From: Tieghemiomyces parasiticus
Taxonomy: Eukaryota; Kickxellomycota; Dimargaritomycetes; Dimargaritales; Dimargaritaceae
Direction of reading: 5' to 3'
Length of the DNA: 20,747 nucleotides
Assembly (NCBI GenBank): GCA_027575765.1
Contig: JANBPT010000854.1
Coordinates: 1 to 20,747, forward strand
In this document: in pieces, positions 19,233 to 20,747 of the stretch
Layout: each line of letters begins with the position of its first letter
Numbering within the stretch: the first letter of the stretch is position 1
The notes under the pieces: generated by a model
What the model was told of the DNA's origin: nothing
Databases searched by the model: none
What the model saw: the letters and a program-made list of their open reading frames with translations, nothing else
Translations under genes and position numbers: made by a program

Positions 19233-20400
19233 AGCTGGTAAATCCTGATGCGGATGGTTACCGCGGATGGGTAGCAGCGCGTGTTTGAAAGGCAGAGTGG
19301 GGGAGGTGGGGGAAATCGCATGCCTAGTCCTAGGATACTTGCCCGACTGCGTCTGCTTCCGAGCAGAAGCGTGGAGTAGGTGTGGCACCGTTTGACCTTG
19401 CCGACTAGTAGGATAAAATAGGCCTGTACCGATACCCGAGGTGGTGGAGATGGGGCTAGGGCCGCAACCGCATGAGTGTGGGTGCAGGACAGTTGAAGGC
19501 CGTGATCGCCCTAAACAAATCAAAAGGAGTAGTGCTAACGTGAAGAGCGCCAGTGGACTCCGTGTGTCGGTGGGCCTGGTCCCTTTTCGATCCCGGTTCC
19601 CACAAGTCCCATTCACCCTTGCAAGACCAAAAGTCCACCCCTACGGAGCTAGTGGTGCCTCTCCCCTCTCTCCGCCCTATCGACAGGGTGATGCATGAGG
19701 GAGCTAAAACAATAATAAACCACCGAGTCACGGACTATCCACCTTGCGAACAGTTCAGCGATACGCCCGGATAGGGTGGAGATGATGATGACCTAACTCG
19801 CGCGGGAGAGATGGTAGACTTCGTAAGACCATAGACTGGAAAAGAGACGCCTGACCGGGCGGCCATGCCAGGTCAGCTGGACGGCCGAGGCTACAGAAAA
19901 ATCGGGTGGGAACGATCGCATCCCGACCACTGCGTGGTCGAAGCTCGGATTTACCCCGTCCACGCCCTGCAGTACTACAACTCTGCAAGTGTGCCGTCGG
20001 TGCCTTACTCCTCTGCACATCTGTCGGCCACCATCGGAGGGCGGAAAGGCGGCCGAGGGGTTGCGACCGTAGGTCGGGCTATACCTTGTGGCTCGGGCGC
20101 GTTCTCCGTAAGTAGTGGGGTTGGCCGGGCCGGCTTTAAATCCAGAGGGGCGTGGCGCCATCCGCTTACCCACCATCAGCCGTAGGCCGTACCGTGCCTC
20201 TTCCAGACCCTCCCGTCGGCTTCGGCGTGGGTAGCCACCACCTCACCATGCGCCGTTAATGGCTCGCTTTGCCAACACTCACTCGCCGACGGTACGGTGG
20301 CTGTACGTTGCACACTACACGCCGCCTGCTGCGCGCCCCTGGTCCGACGATTGATGGCCCTGTTCGTGTTTACGGCTCTGGCTGCCCTGAAAACGTGGCA
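19233..20400. other. Intergenic, no gene recognised
   Basis: Only short ORFs without family resemblance are seen on either strand. A minus frame of 143 codons (19616-19185) begins at GTG and has one hydrophobic stretch, but no ATG start and no recognisable domain. A TTTAAAT at about 20135 could be a distant core element for the next gene. Confidence 0.5.
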
Positions 20401-20747
20401 TGTCCCCTCTCCCTTTTTTTTTTCCTTCTCTCACTCTCCTCCAGCCTGCTGGGCCCATCGCCCTCCCGCACACACACACACACACGCCAGCTGGCATGTC
20501 CTAAGTGTTCGGTTTCCTTCTCCGCAACTGTTTACCACCGCCGCCCCTTCCCTGTGCGATTTGTTAGGCATCCTAACCGCCTCCACCTCCCACCCCCGCT
20601 CCTGTCTAGCCGGGCCCAGCAGCCGCAACTATCCCGCCCTCTTCGGGAGTATACTGCCAGGCTTAGCCCCTTCTCTCTCGTCATCACCCGCCTTCCCTCC
20701 TATCCGCCTCTTTCTGGTTAGTATCCATCGCATTGGTCGGAGCGCCT
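20401..20747 (+). promoter_or_regulatory. Pyrimidine-rich stretch, probable leader of a gene beyond the right edge
   Basis: The plus strand turns strongly CT-rich (with a T run near 20409-20419), as it does ahead of the other plus-strand genes here. A CA repeat lies at 20469-20485. No ATG opens a convincing coding frame before the window ends, so the start codon is expected farther right. Confidence 0.4.
20469..20485. repeat. (CA)n microsatellite
   Basis: Uninterrupted CA dinucleotide run in the CT-rich stretch at the right end of the window. Confidence 0.85.

Noticed and set aside
20353..20502. Short ORF with a hydrophobic start (MALFVFTALAAL)
   Set aside because: It looks like a signal peptide for 12 residues, then runs into translated T and CA repeats and stops; no splice donor that would rescue it was evident.

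Overview
The window looks like nuclear DNA of a GC-rich, intron-containing fungus. The three well-supported conserved genes are eukaryotic (a NIPA-type Mg2+ transporter, a UBE3A/HUL4-type HECT ubiquitin ligase and the PAN3 deadenylase subunit). Introns have GTAAGT, GTGAGT or GTAGGT donors and are about 130-225 nt long. An early-diverging lineage such as the Kickxellomycotina/Dimargaritales would fit the style, but that placement is an impression, not a demonstration.

Layout, left to right. Bases 1-39 (minus) are the first 13 codons of a gene that runs off the left edge. About 0.8-2.6 kb holds no intact gene and may contain a badly decayed retroelement on the minus strand. About 3.5-4.6 kb is a long pyrimidine-rich, ATG-free leader for the intronless NIPA-like transporter (4638-5798, plus). 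A 0.76 kb T-rich spacer separates it from the convergent HECT ligase gene (10132 to 6560, minus; two exons, one 189-nt intron). About 11.6-13.5 kb (plus) contains frameshifted, stop-riddled remnants of a Ty3/Gypsy-like pol gene in the order RT, RNase H, integrase. A small secreted cysteine-rich protein follows (14159-14665, plus). PAN3 (15763-19133, plus) is reconstructed here as eight exons encoding about 739 aa. The last 1.6 kb has no recognisable gene, but from about 20.4 kb it becomes pyrimidine-rich and probably leads into a further plus-strand gene outside the window.

The genes do not form a pathway; this is ordinary eukaryotic gene order. The more unusual points are: the long pyrimidine-rich, ATG-poor leaders with poly(C) runs upstream of genes; an array of RRxSxYxxSP-like motifs in the disordered N-terminus of the HECT ligase, with related RRxS sites in the transporter tail; an upstream ORF that overlaps the PAN3 start codon; a 44-nt exon and a probable 25-nt micro-exon in PAN3; an 8-cysteine secreted protein with three CxxxC motifs; and the fossil retrotransposon. 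No CRISPR array, tRNA, rRNA or intact mobile element was seen.
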